64,000 nucleotides of DNA, from the NCBI GenBank assembly GCA_905214875.1, contig CAJMNR010000015.1, forward strand, positions 8,774 through 72,773. Direction: 5' to 3'. Both the position numbers and the translations under genes were made by a program. This DNA comes from an uncultured bacterium (GTDB taxonomy: Bacteria > Bacillota > Clostridia > Lachnospirales > Lachnospiraceae). Within the stretch, counting starts at the first letter, position 1. Each line of letters starts with the position of its first letter. A model generated the notes under the pieces. It searched no databases, was not told where the DNA came from, and saw only the letters and a program-made list of their open reading frames with translations. Positions 16,431 through 25,235 of this stretch are shown here, one piece after another.

Positions 16431-17823
16431 AAGAAATCTAAACTTAAAGGTATTCTTATGTATCTTTCTTTTGCTAAGTGTAACATCGGCAATTACTTAT
16501 GGAACGGTTTTGGTGTCGCTTCCAGATAGTTATAAGACGTCCATGGAAGAAGAAATCCAACGGGATGTGGATACGATTAAGTCGAGAATTGATGGTAAAT
16601 CGTTTGAGAAAGCAAAGAGTGTGCTACTTCAATATGCCAATAAGAACGGGTACAACATTGTTCTTGTAAATGGATATGGTCAATACTTGTATTTTAGCTT
16701 TCAAGAAAATACGACACAGAGCACGACGATTGATCAGGAAAATCTATTAGTCAGCATCGTAAATCAAGGAAGTGCGGTAGTTTACACGAATGTCGAATTA
16801 ACGGATGTCAGCACGACTTGCGTGCTTTATATCTATGGTTATGGAGAAAGCATTAAGAGTATCTCGGATATCTTATTTGGCTTTATACCGCTAATCATAA
16901 CCATGATCTTATTCTTGTCCGTCAGCGGTGCCTTCTTTGCAGCAAGGGTGATTACGAGGCCAATCAAGAAGCTTTCCGTTATGTCGGCAAGAATGGCGTC
17001 GATGGAGAGCAATGTCAGCTGTAACTTAAATCGTAGCGATGAGCTTGGCGTTCTTGGTAATAATATGGATTACATGTACGGAAGACTGATGTATACGTTA
17101 TATGAATTGTCAACAAGAAGTGAACAGTTGCAGAGGGAAATGAATAAAGAGAAGCTTGCAGAGCAAAAGAGAAAAGACTTCTTTGCGGCAGTTTCTCATG
17201 AGCTAAAGACTCCGATTACCGTGTTAAAAGGCGAGATTGAAGGCATGATTCATGGGTTTGGTGAGTATAAGGACCGTGATTATTATCTATCTCATACGCT
17301 TGAGATTACAAATGAGATTGAAAAGCTCGTAAAAGAGATTCTAACCATCAGCAGAATGAGTTCTGATTCTAACCACTGCCAATTTACAAGGGTGAATGTG
17401 ACAGACCTTGTTTATGAAGTCTATGAGAACTATATCACGTTAGCAAATAATAAAGAAATCGATATCATTTGTGATATTGAAGAAGATTATTATAAGACGG
17501 TGGATGAAGCAAGCTTTAAGAAGGTCATCTCTAATCTGATTGGAAATGCAGTAAAGTATTCACCAGAACATGCTATGGTCAATATTGAAATGACTTGCGA
17601 AAAATTAACGGTGGAGAACACGGGCGTCCATATTAGTGAAGAAGATTTGGCCAATGTATATGAGCCGTTTTACCGTGTGGATCAGTCCAGAAACCGTTCT
17701 ACTGGAGGAACAGGACTTGGATTATATATTGTTAAGACGATTTTGGACCTTCATGGCTTCCGCTATGAGATGACTAATTCCAAACAGGGAATCTTGTTTA
17801 CGATTTACTTTCCAGTAGAATAA
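16414..17823 (+). CDS. Membrane sensor histidine kinase
   Basis: 469 residues if started at TTG 16414, which sits seven bases after GGGGTGGGG and gives a compact basic N-terminus before the first membrane helix (LKVFLCIFLLLSVTSAITYG). An ATG at 16375 in the same frame would add 13 residues but has no RBS. An extracytoplasmic sensor domain (~40-155), a second helix (~158-180) and a HAMP domain (~180-232) precede the H-box 'FFAAVSHELKTPI', N-box 'NLIGNAVKYSPE' and G-box 'GGTGLGLYIVK'. It overlaps and is cotranslated with the regulator gene. Confidence 0.93.
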   Translation: MIEKVKRNLNLKVFLCIFLLLSVTSAITYGTVLVSLPDSYKTSMEEEIQRDVDTIKSRIDGKSFEKAKSVLLQYANKNGYNIVLVNGYGQYLYFSFQENTTQSTTIDQENLLVSIVNQGSAVVYTNVELTDVSTTCVLYIYGYGESIKSISDILFGFIPLIITMILFLSVSGAFFAARVITRPIKKLSVMSARMASMESNVSCNLNRSDELGVLGNNMDYMYGRLMYTLYELSTRSEQLQREMNKEKLAEQKRKDFFAAVSHELKTPITVLKGEIEGMIHGFGEYKDRDYYLSHTLEITNEIEKLVKEILTISRMSSDSNHCQFTRVNVTDLVYEVYENYITLANNKEIDIICDIEEDYYKTVDEASFKKVISNLIGNAVKYSPEHAMVNIEMTCEKLTVENTGVHISEEDLANVYEPFYRVDQSRNRSTGGTGLGLYIVKTILDLHGFRYEMTNSKQGILFTIYFPVE

Positions 17824-17894
17824 ATCGCTACGCTTGTTAATAGAATTTAGGTAAGAAAAACTTTATGGCAGCAGAGTGAGCAATGGAGTAAGTC

Positions 17895-19169
17895 GTGAAA
17901 AACGAGAAAAAAGAAAGAGATTTTAAAATAATCATATTACTTGCAATAATTGCAATTTGTCTTTTGGGCTATTATGAATATTATGTACTTTGTGTAAAGC
18001 TAGACGCAGTACGTGTAAAAGCAGATAATCCGTCGGTTTCCTATAATCGAAATGTGGATTTGGAAGGGGACCGTGTAGAGAAGGCGGAGGATAAGCCTGA
18101 TTTCAAGCTTACTGCAAAGGCAGCACTACTTTTAGATGGTTCAAGTAATCATGTACTATATGAGAAGAATGGAAAAGAGCGCCTTCCGATGGCAAGTACG
18201 ACAAAAATCATGACTTGTATCATAGCACTTGAGTATGGAAAATTAGATGATGAAGTGGTGTTTTCCAAGTATGCGGCATCGCAGCCGGATGTACAGCTAA
18301 ATGCAACGGCTGGTCAGAAGTTTACTCTTTATGATCTGTTACACAGTCTGATGTTAGAGTCGCATAATGATACCGCAGTTGCAATTGCAGAACATATCGG
18401 CGGCAGCGTGGAAGGGTTTGCAAAGCTTATGAACAAGAAGGCAGAGGAACTTGGGCTTAAGGATACAAATTTTGTAACGCCAAATGGACTTGATGCCAAG
18501 GACCATTACACGACAGCCTATGAACTAGCCTTGATTGCCAGCTATGCCATTAAAAATGAAAGATTCCTTGAGATCATAAACAGTCCAAACTGGACATTGA
18601 AGGAACTGACGAAGAACACCACGTATAGTGTAGTCAATAAAAATAGATTCCTGTCTTTGATGGATGGTGCAATTGGCCTAAAGACCGGATTTACCAATAA
18701 TGCCGGATATTGTTTTGTTGGTGGATTAAAACGGGATGGAAAGACGTTGATCAGCGTTGTCCTAGGTGCTGGCTGGCCTCCACATAAGACGTATAAGTGG
18801 AAAGATACGCAGCTATTAATGAATTATGGACTTGATCACTTCGGTTATCGCAATGTATCGGAAGGATTACAGAAAATTAAGGACATTCCGGTCTTAAAGG
18901 GGAAAGATACAAAGATCTCAGTTGCATATAATGCAGATGAGAAACAGGTCCTTTTAAGAAATAGCGATGCCATCAGTATTGTTTATGATATTCCAGAAAC
19001 ACTGACTGCTCCTATTAACAAAGGAGAGCAGATTGGCTCCATCACCTATTATATTAATGGGGAAAAGTATGAAGAGATTAAAGTGACTTCAAAGACAACC
19101 GTGCAAAAGATTGATTTTGCATTCTGTCTAGATCGAATCATCAATTTGTTTGTAAATTGTTCGGTGTAA
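17895..19169 (+). CDS. D-alanyl-D-alanine carboxypeptidase, membrane-anchored (DacF-type)
   Basis: 424 residues from GTG 17895 (GGAG upstream). An N-terminal helix (residues 10-31) anchors the protein outside the membrane and the catalytic domain follows. The S11 active-site motifs are S101-T-T-K104, S156-H-N158 and K263-T-G265. The C-terminal beta-domain ends 'GSITYYINGEKYEEI'. It lies 71 bases after the histidine kinase and is probably under its control, echoing VanY-type wall-modifying enzymes. It is a paralogue of the gene at 2939, which has a cleavable signal peptide and acidic linker instead. Confidence 0.9.
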   Translation: MKNEKKERDFKIIILLAIIAICLLGYYEYYVLCVKLDAVRVKADNPSVSYNRNVDLEGDRVEKAEDKPDFKLTAKAALLLDGSSNHVLYEKNGKERLPMASTTKIMTCIIALEYGKLDDEVVFSKYAASQPDVQLNATAGQKFTLYDLLHSLMLESHNDTAVAIAEHIGGSVEGFAKLMNKKAEELGLKDTNFVTPNGLDAKDHYTTAYELALIASYAIKNERFLEIINSPNWTLKELTKNTTYSVVNKNRFLSLMDGAIGLKTGFTNNAGYCFVGGLKRDGKTLISVVLGAGWPPHKTYKWKDTQLLMNYGLDHFGYRNVSEGLQKIKDIPVLKGKDTKISVAYNADEKQVLLRNSDAISIVYDIPETLTAPINKGEQIGSITYYINGEKYEEIKVTSKTTVQKIDFAFCLDRIINLFVNCSV

Positions 19170-19191
19170 AAAAGATTTTGCTTGACTAAGG

Positions 19192-19228
19192 GAAAGAGGC
19201 TGTCGCCTGACAGCCTCTTTCGTTTTTA
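19192..19228 (+). terminator. Terminator after the second carboxypeptidase
   Basis: Perfect 13-bp arms GAAAGAGGCTGTC / GACAGCCTCTTTC with a 4-base loop, then GTTTTTA. Confidence 0.9.
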
Positions 19229-19332
19229 TCATTATTTATACAATTGATACTTATTTTTAAACGTTTCGACGATGCTTTGGGATAAAATAACAAAAAAAGT
19301 TGTAGATTTCGATAAAAAGTATTAAATAATCA

Positions 19333-19348
19333 TTGCCATAAATGGTAA
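19333..19348. promoter_or_regulatory. Possible operator upstream of the decarboxylase operon
   Basis: A near-perfect dyad TTGCCAT-AA-ATGGTAA (one mismatch) in AT-rich DNA 73 bases before the operon start. I could not fix a convincing promoter here, so its meaning is uncertain. Confidence 0.25.
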
Positions 19349-19420
19349 AAAGAGTTAAAATAAAATCGGCAGAAAATTGATTTTACTTTTTAAAATTAAT
19401 ATATTTATGGAGGGCAAAAT

Positions 19421-20818
19421 ATGAGCAGTACAGACACAAGTATGGCAAGAGAGCGAATCCTCTCCTTGTTAGATGCGAACAGTTTTGTTGAAGTTGGTGC
19501 AATGGTTACAAAACGAAGCACAGACTTTAATTTACTTGAAAAAGAAGTACCTGCTGATGGTGTCATCACTGGCTATGGTTTAATTGATAACAAACCAGTG
19601 TATGTCTATAGTCAAGACTCATCTTCACTGAATGGTACAATTGGCGAAATGCATGCAAAGAAGATTGCTGGCATTTACAGTCTTGCACTAAAGGTTGGAG
19701 CTCCTGTCGTTGGGTTGATTGATTGTGCAGGAATTAGACTTCAGGAAGCAACCGATGCATTAGCCGGTTTTGGAGATCTTTATTTGAAACAAACATTAGC
19801 TTCAGGGGTAATTCCTCAGATCACAGCCGTTTTTGGCAATTGTGGTGGTGGAGTTGCAGTATCTAGCGCATTGAGTGATTTTACAATTATGGAAGAAAAG
19901 AATGCAAAACTATTTGTGAATTCACCAAATGCAATCGAGAATAATTACATAGCAAAATGCGATACATCAAGTGCAAAATTCCAGGCAGAAGCCGGTGTTG
20001 TAGATGTAGTAGGCGCAGACGAGCAAGAAGTATTAGAAAAAGTAAGAGAATTAGTAAGTGTATTACCTTCTAATAACGAAGATGAAACATTTATCGAAAC
20101 AAACGATGATTTAAATCGTATTGTATCAGGTTCTCTAGATCCTTTAGAAATGTTAAAGGAAGTTTCCGATCAAAATCAATTTGTTGAAATTAAGAAAGCT
20201 TATGCAACAGATATGGTTGTTGGATTTATCAAATTAAATGGAATGACAGTTGGTGCTGTTGCAAATAAGGAAGATTCCTTATCTACAGACGGATGCAAGA
20301 AAGCAGCAAGTTTCGTAAACTTCTGTGATGCATTTAATATCCCTGTTGTGACATTTACAAACGTAGCCGGATATAAGGCAACGAAAGAAGAAGAAAAGAC
20401 AATTGCATCTGCAGCTGCAAGCTTAACGTATGCATTTGCGAATGCAACCGTTCCTAAAGTTAACGTAATTACAGGAAAAGCTTATGGCAGTACATATATA
20501 ACGATGAACTCAAAACATATCGGTGCAGATTTAGTATTTGCATATCCAGACGCGAAAATCGGCATGATGGATGCAAACAATGCAGCACAGATCATGTATG
20601 CGGAAGAACTCGAAGCAGCTGCTGACAAGAAAGCATTCCTTTCTGAAAAGGCAAAAGAATATGAAACAGTGCAGTCAAGTCCAGTATCTGCTGCAAAACG
20701 TGGTTATGTCGACAGTATCATCGAGCCTCAATCCACTAGAAAGCAACTGGTTTATGCATTTGAAATGTTATTTACAAAAAGAGAGAACCGTCCAAGCAAA
20801 AAGCATGGCACAATGTAG
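19421..20818 (+). CDS. Acyl-CoA carboxyltransferase subunit (MmdA/PccB/transcarboxylase 12S-like)
   Basis: 465 residues of the carboxyl transferase (crotonase-like) fold. Two oxyanion-hole regions are visible: 'GLIDCAGIRLQEATDALAG' with 'FGNCGGGVAVSSALSDF' in the N-half, and 'FTNVAGYKATKEEEKTIASA' with 'VITGKAYGSTYITM' in the C-half. Relatives move CO2 between biotin and malonyl-, methylmalonyl- or propionyl-CoA. It is slightly shorter than MmdA (about 510 residues). It opens a five-gene operon with gamma-like, biotin carrier, beta and OadA-like subunits, so the acyl-CoA side of the complex is encoded here. The exact acyl-CoA is not determined. Confidence 0.85.
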   Translation: MSSTDTSMARERILSLLDANSFVEVGAMVTKRSTDFNLLEKEVPADGVITGYGLIDNKPVYVYSQDSSSLNGTIGEMHAKKIAGIYSLALKVGAPVVGLIDCAGIRLQEATDALAGFGDLYLKQTLASGVIPQITAVFGNCGGGVAVSSALSDFTIMEEKNAKLFVNSPNAIENNYIAKCDTSSAKFQAEAGVVDVVGADEQEVLEKVRELVSVLPSNNEDETFIETNDDLNRIVSGSLDPLEMLKEVSDQNQFVEIKKAYATDMVVGFIKLNGMTVGAVANKEDSLSTDGCKKAASFVNFCDAFNIPVVTFTNVAGYKATKEEEKTIASAAASLTYAFANATVPKVNVITGKAYGSTYITMNSKHIGADLVFAYPDAKIGMMDANNAAQIMYAEELEAAADKKAFLSEKAKEYETVQSSPVSAAKRGYVDSIIEPQSTRKQLVYAFEMLFTKRENRPSKKHGTM

Positions 20819-20835
20819 ATGAGGTGATGCTGATT

Positions 20836-21597
20836 ATGAAAAAATTATATTTCGTATTATGTATGGCATTTTGCATGGTAGCATTATCTGCATGTGGAAA
20901 GAGCAATACGTCTTCTACGGATAAGTTTGACGAGAGTACGTTAAAGACAACGTATGAACAAACCGTAAGCGGACTTGCTGGCCAGGACTTATCGTCGATT
21001 ACAGACGAAGATACATATGAAAATTACGCATCCCAGAACTCCGATGAACTTGCACAGTCCATCTTAGGACTTTACAACACGACAAAAGATTTAGGAAGTT
21101 ATGAATCGATGAGTGATGTAAGCGTATCCTACGCAGATGGAAAAGCAACGGTAGAAGGTAGAGCAAAATTTGAAAAAGATACAGTAATCGTTCGTATGAT
21201 ATTTAAGTCAAATGAAAGTATCGAATCTTTCTCCACTGATCTATATCGTACATTAGGTCAGAAGATGGTAAATGCTTTACTTAATACGATTATGGGTATG
21301 GGAACTGTATTTATTGTATTAATCTTTATTTCCTTAATTATCAGTTTACTGAAATATGTTCCAAAGTTAGTGAACAGACAATCAGTAAAAAAAGATTCAC
21401 AATTAGAATCTACTGTTAGTTCAACACCTGTTCAAGCTCCTGAAGTGATGGAAGAAGAACAAGAGCTTGTAGATGATGGAGAACTTGTTGCAGTCATCAC
21501 TGCCGCTATTATGGCAAGCCTTGGTGACGAAGCACCAGAAGATGGCTTAGTTGTTCGTTCAATTCGTAAAGTGAATCATAAATGGAAAAATGCATAG
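20836..21597 (+). CDS. Decarboxylase gamma/delta-like membrane subunit with lipoprotein N-terminus
   Basis: 253 residues from ATG 20836 (GAGGTG nine bases upstream). A lipobox 'ALSAC' places the lipidated cysteine at C20. An extracytoplasmic domain of ~130 residues follows, resembling a DUF3887-like fold ('DGKATVEGRAKFEKD'). Then comes a single transmembrane helix 'GTVFIVLIFISLIISLLKYV' and a cytoplasmic tail ending 'ITAAIMASLGDEAPEDGLVVRSIRK', the typical OadG/MmdD C-terminus that assembles the decarboxylase. Normal gamma subunits are only ~80-120 residues and lack the lipoprotein part, so this is an enlarged form. Confidence 0.75.
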   Translation: MKKLYFVLCMAFCMVALSACGKSNTSSTDKFDESTLKTTYEQTVSGLAGQDLSSITDEDTYENYASQNSDELAQSILGLYNTTKDLGSYESMSDVSVSYADGKATVEGRAKFEKDTVIVRMIFKSNESIESFSTDLYRTLGQKMVNALLNTIMGMGTVFIVLIFISLIISLLKYVPKLVNRQSVKKDSQLESTVSSTPVQAPEVMEEEQELVDDGELVAVITAAIMASLGDEAPEDGLVVRSIRKVNHKWKNA

Positions 21598-21611
21598 GGA
21601 GGATATTACTC

Positions 21612-21977
21612 ATGAAAAATTATACAATCACAGTAAATGGTAATGTTTACAACGTAACAGTGGAAGAAGGAACTACAGAAGGCGTTCAAGCAGTTTCTCA
21701 GGCTCCAATCACAAGTGCTCCAAAGAAGGCTCCAGCCAAAAAGGCAGCACCTGCTGGAGAAGGTAATGTGAAAGTAACTGCTCCAATGCCAGGTAAGATC
21801 CTTAATGTAAAAGCAGCAGAAGGAAAAGCTGTGAAAAAAGGTGAAGTAATCTTAATTCTTGAAGCTATGAAGATGGAAAATGAAGTTGTTGCACCAGAAG
21901 ATGGAACAATTGCAAGCATTAACGTTGCATCAGGAGATTCTGTAGAAGCAGGAGATGTATTAGCTACTTTAAACTAA
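21612..21977 (+). CDS. Biotin carboxyl carrier protein of the decarboxylase complex
   Basis: 121 residues from ATG 21612 (GGGAGG upstream). A short N-terminal segment 'MKNYTITVNGNVYNVTVEE' and an Ala/Pro/Lys-rich hinge (~35-55) lead to a biotinyl domain with the biotinylation motif 'EAMKMENEV'. The carrier shuttles CO2 between the two carboxyltransferases and the membrane pump. It resembles the 1.3S subunit of transcarboxylase and the gamma subunit of Veillonella methylmalonyl-CoA decarboxylase. Confidence 0.93.
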   Translation: MKNYTITVNGNVYNVTVEEGTTEGVQAVSQAPITSAPKKAPAKKAAPAGEGNVKVTAPMPGKILNVKAAEGKAVKKGEVILILEAMKMENEVVAPEDGTIASINVASGDSVEAGDVLATLN

Positions 21978-21999
21978 TAACTTAAGGAGGATGAACTAA

Positions 22000-23124
22000 A
22001 TGGATTACGTAGTATCAACGCTAAGTAATTTAGTAAAGCAGACATGTTTTGCAAATTTAACATGGGGAAATCTTTTAATGATTTTCGTTGCGCTTTTCTT
22101 CTTATACTTAGCAGTTAAAAAAGAATATGAGCCACTCCTTTTAGTACCAATTTCATTTGGTATGTTATTAGTTAACATGTACCCACCGATTATGGAAGAG
22201 GGAGGATTGCTTCATTACTTCTATTTATTAGATGAATGGAGTATCTTACCATCCTTAATCTTCATGGGTGTCGGAGCAATGACAGACTTTGGTCCATTAA
22301 TTGCAAACCCAAGAAGTTTCCTATTAGGAGCAGCAGCCCAGTTTGGTATTTTCGGTGCATACTTTTTAGCAATCCTTATGGGATTTGGTGACAAAGCAGC
22401 AGCGGCAATTTCTATTATCGGTGGAGCTGACGGTCCTACCTCAATATTCCTTGCAGGTAAACTTGGTCAGACTGAATACTTGGGACCTATTGCAGTAGCT
22501 GCATATTCCTATATGTCTTTAGTACCAATCATTCAACCACCAATTATGAAGTTATTTACAACAAAAGAAGAACGTGAAATCAAGATGGAACAATTACGTC
22601 CAGTATCTAAGTTAGAGAAAATTCTTTTCCCTATTATCGTTACAGTCGTAGTTGTATCAATCTTACCTTCCACAGCACCATTAGTTGGTATGTTAATGCT
22701 TGGTAACTTATTTAAAGAATCTGGTGTTGTAAAACAATTAACACATACAGCATCTAACGCATTAATGTATATTGTAGTTATCTTACTTGGTACATCCGTA
22801 GGTGCTACTACAAGTGCAGAAGCATTCTTAAAGCTTACAACGTTAAAAATCGTTGCATTAGGCCTTGTTGCATTCGCTGTAGGTACAGCAGCTGGTGTGT
22901 TATTCGGTAAGATCATGTGTAAAGCTACACATGGAAAGGTTAACCCATTAATCGGTTCTGCAGGTGTAAGTGCAGTGCCTATGGCAGCCAGAGTATCACA
23001 GAAGGTTGGCGCAGAAGCAGATCCAACAAACTTCTTATTGATGCATGCGATGGGACCAAACGTTGCCGGTGTAATTGGTACAGCAGTAGCAGCCGGTGTA
23101 TTTATGGCAATCTTTAACGTATAA
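22000..23124 (+). CDS. Sodium-ion-translocating decarboxylase beta subunit (OadB/MmdB/GcdB family)
   Basis: 374 residues, about ten membrane helices. The family hallmark 'SIIGGADGPTSIFLAGKLG' contains the aspartate used for Na+ binding. Other conserved blocks are 'PSLIFMGVGAMTDFGPLIANP' in pieces and 'GSAGVSAVPMAARVSQKV'. The subunit decarboxylates carboxybiotin and exports Na+. It follows the biotin carrier gene by 22 bases with a strong AGGAGG site. Functional class is certain; the donor substrate depends on the partner carboxyltransferase. Confidence 0.93.
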   Translation: MDYVVSTLSNLVKQTCFANLTWGNLLMIFVALFFLYLAVKKEYEPLLLVPISFGMLLVNMYPPIMEEGGLLHYFYLLDEWSILPSLIFMGVGAMTDFGPLIANPRSFLLGAAAQFGIFGAYFLAILMGFGDKAAAAISIIGGADGPTSIFLAGKLGQTEYLGPIAVAAYSYMSLVPIIQPPIMKLFTTKEEREIKMEQLRPVSKLEKILFPIIVTVVVVSILPSTAPLVGMLMLGNLFKESGVVKQLTHTASNALMYIVVILLGTSVGATTSAEAFLKLTTLKIVALGLVAFAVGTAAGVLFGKIMCKATHGKVNPLIGSAGVSAVPMAARVSQKVGAEADPTNFLLMHAMGPNVAGVIGTAVAAGVFMAIFNV

Positions 23125-23142
23125 TATTAGGAGGGTAAAACA

Positions 23143-24555
23143 ATGGCAGAGCAAGCAAAAAAACCGATTAAGATTACAGAAACAGTCTTACGTGATGCTC
23201 ATCAGTCTTTAATTGCCACTCGTATGACAACGGAACAAATGCTTCCAATCATCGATAAAATGGATAAAGTAGGCTATCACGCAGTAGAATGTTGGGGCGG
23301 TGCAACATTCGATGCTTCCCTTCGTTTCTTAAAAGAAGATCCTTGGGAAAGACTTAGAAAGTTAAGAGCAGGATTTAAAAATACAAAGCTTCAGATGTTA
23401 TTCAGAGGTCAGAATATCTTAGGATATAATCATTATGCAGATGATGTTGTTGAATATTTCGTTCAGAAATCTCTTGCAAATGGTATCGATATCATTCGTA
23501 TCTTTGACTGTTTGAATGATGTTCGTAACCTTGAAACAGCTGTAAATGCAGCAAACAAGGAAAATGGACATGCCCAAGTAGCATTAAGCTACACATTAGG
23601 GGATGCTTATACAATGGATTACTGGAGAGATATGGCCAAAAGAATTGAAAGCATGGGTGCAAAATCTTTATGTATCAAAGATATGGCTGGTCTTCTTACT
23701 CCATATAAAGCAACGGAACTTGTTACGACTTTAAAAGAAGCGGTTAACATTCCAATTAACTTACATACTCATTATACTTCCGGTGTTGCTTCCATGACTT
23801 ACATGAAAGCAGTAGAAGCAGGCTGTGATATCATCGATACAGCAATGAGCCCATTTGCAATGGGAACAAGCCAGCCAGCAACCGAAGTTATGGTTGAAAC
23901 ATTCCGTGGTACAAAATACGACTGCGGCTATGATCAAAACTTATTATCTGAAATTGCAGAATACTTCCGTCCAATTCGTGAAGAGTGCTTAGAAAGCGGC
24001 TTAATGAATACGAAGGTTCTTGGTGTTAATATCAAGACATTAATGTACCAAGTACCTGGAGGTATGTTAAGTAACCTTGTATCTCAATTAAAAGATATGC
24101 ATGCAGAAGACAAGTTTGAGGAAGTATTAGAAGAAGTACCTAGAGTTCGTAAAGACTTTGGTGAACCACCACTAGTTACTCCATCTTCTCAAATCGTTGG
24201 TACTCAGGCAGTTCTTAACGTCGTTACAGGCGAAAGATACAAGATGGTTACGAAAGAGTCTAAAAAGTTATTATCTGGTGAATTTGGTCAGACTGTTAAG
24301 CCATTTAATAAGGAAGTCCAAAAGAAATGCATTGGTGATACGAAACCAATCACTTGTCGTCCAGCAGACTTAATCAAACCACAGTTAAAAGACATTGAAG
24401 AAGAGATGAAACAATGGAAACAACAGGACGAAGACGTATTGTCTTACGCTTTATTCCCTCAAGTTGCAACAGAATTCTTCAAATACAGACAAGCTCAACA
24501 GACAAAGGTTGATCAAAGTATTGCGGATACTGAAAACAAGGCGTATCCAGTATAA
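23143..24555 (+). CDS. Pyruvate/oxaloacetate carboxyltransferase (OadA/PycB/transcarboxylase 5S-like), no biotin domain
   Basis: 470 residues. A TIM-barrel carboxyltransferase begins with 'ETVLRDAHQSLIATRM' (metal-binding Asp), has the metal-binding 'HTHYTSG', and the lysine that is carbamylated in relatives in 'LCIKDMAGLLTP'. The C-terminal conserved region ('VPGGMLSNLVSQLKD' onward) is complete. The protein ends ~80-120 residues short of full OadA: there is no AMKM biotin domain, so it must use the separate carrier at 21612. It interconverts pyruvate and oxaloacetate on the complex. Because the operon also has an acyl-CoA carboxyltransferase, it may act as the second half of a transcarboxylase. 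Confidence 0.92.
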   Translation: MAEQAKKPIKITETVLRDAHQSLIATRMTTEQMLPIIDKMDKVGYHAVECWGGATFDASLRFLKEDPWERLRKLRAGFKNTKLQMLFRGQNILGYNHYADDVVEYFVQKSLANGIDIIRIFDCLNDVRNLETAVNAANKENGHAQVALSYTLGDAYTMDYWRDMAKRIESMGAKSLCIKDMAGLLTPYKATELVTTLKEAVNIPINLHTHYTSGVASMTYMKAVEAGCDIIDTAMSPFAMGTSQPATEVMVETFRGTKYDCGYDQNLLSEIAEYFRPIREECLESGLMNTKVLGVNIKTLMYQVPGGMLSNLVSQLKDMHAEDKFEEVLEEVPRVRKDFGEPPLVTPSSQIVGTQAVLNVVTGERYKMVTKESKKLLSGEFGQTVKPFNKEVQKKCIGDTKPITCRPADLIKPQLKDIEEEMKQWKQQDEDVLSYALFPQVATEFFKYRQAQQTKVDQSIADTENKAYPV

Positions 24556-24576
24556 GAATGAAATAAGTTAGTATAT

Positions 24577-24614
24577 AAGAAGGAAGGGATTCTTCACGGA
24601 ATTCCTTCTTTTTT
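24577..24614 (+). terminator. Terminator of the decarboxylase operon
   Basis: AAGAAGGAA / TTCCTTCTT arms with further inner pairing, followed by TTTT, 22 bases after the last stop. Confidence 0.8.
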
Positions 24615-24642
24615 AAGTTTTATGAGAAGATAGGAGAATACT

Positions 24643-25131
24643 ATGGAACAATTTGCAAAGCCAGCAGCTGCTGCAATTATAAGAAAAGAAATAAACGGAG
24701 AGGAATACCTGCTGATTCAGGAACGCGAAAAGGAGGAGGGCGGCAGCGATAATGGCTTGCTAGAAATCCCAGCAGGAAAAATTCGAGAATATGAGAATGT
24801 CTTTGATGCACTGCGCAGGGAGGTATTTGAAGAGACAGGGTTAGTAATTACAAAGATTGAAGGAGAAGAAGAGAGTGTGTGTACTACGATAAATGGGAAT
24901 ACGATTGTTAGTTTTCAACCATACTGTATGACACAGAATCTGTCAGGGGCATATTCCTTGCTCGTTCATACTTTTTTGTGCAGAGCAGAGGGAGAACTGT
25001 TAAAAGAAACCAATGAAACAAAGAATATAAGATGGGAAAAAGCAGAAGATGTGAGAAAGCTGCTGATCAGTGAGCCAGAATCTATATTTCTACTCCATAT
25101 AAATGCATTGAAGCAATATCTCGGAATATGA
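24643..25131 (+). CDS. Nudix hydrolase (ADP-ribose pyrophosphatase-like)
   Basis: 162 residues. The Nudix box is complete: G-KIREY-E followed by seven residues and 'REVFEETGLV', with the four catalytic acidic positions in place. The N-terminus 'AAAAIIRKEINGEEYLLIQ' and the E-rich loop match the ADP-ribose/CDP-sugar pyrophosphatase branch. The start has AGGAG eight bases upstream. It is monocistronic after a terminator. Substrate specificity cannot be set from sequence. Confidence 0.82.
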   Translation: MEQFAKPAAAAIIRKEINGEEYLLIQEREKEEGGSDNGLLEIPAGKIREYENVFDALRREVFEETGLVITKIEGEEESVCTTINGNTIVSFQPYCMTQNLSGAYSLLVHTFLCRAEGELLKETNETKNIRWEKAEDVRKLLISEPESIFLLHINALKQYLGI

Positions 25132-25235
25132 CACTAAAAAAGTACAAATTAGTTTCATATTTGACAAATTATATTGACGATTACAAAGTTTCGTGTTCTA
25201 CTATACAGTAGATTGTTATGAGAGGGGAATTAGAG

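Noticed and set aside
15765..19169. A vancomycin-resistance cluster
   Set aside because: Only regulator, kinase and a D,D-carboxypeptidase are present; vanH, the D-Ala-D-Lac ligase and vanX are missing.
19377..19405. TTGATT-17-TATATT as promoter of the decarboxylase operon
   Set aside because: The start point would fall on the ribosome binding site of the first gene, leaving no usable leader.
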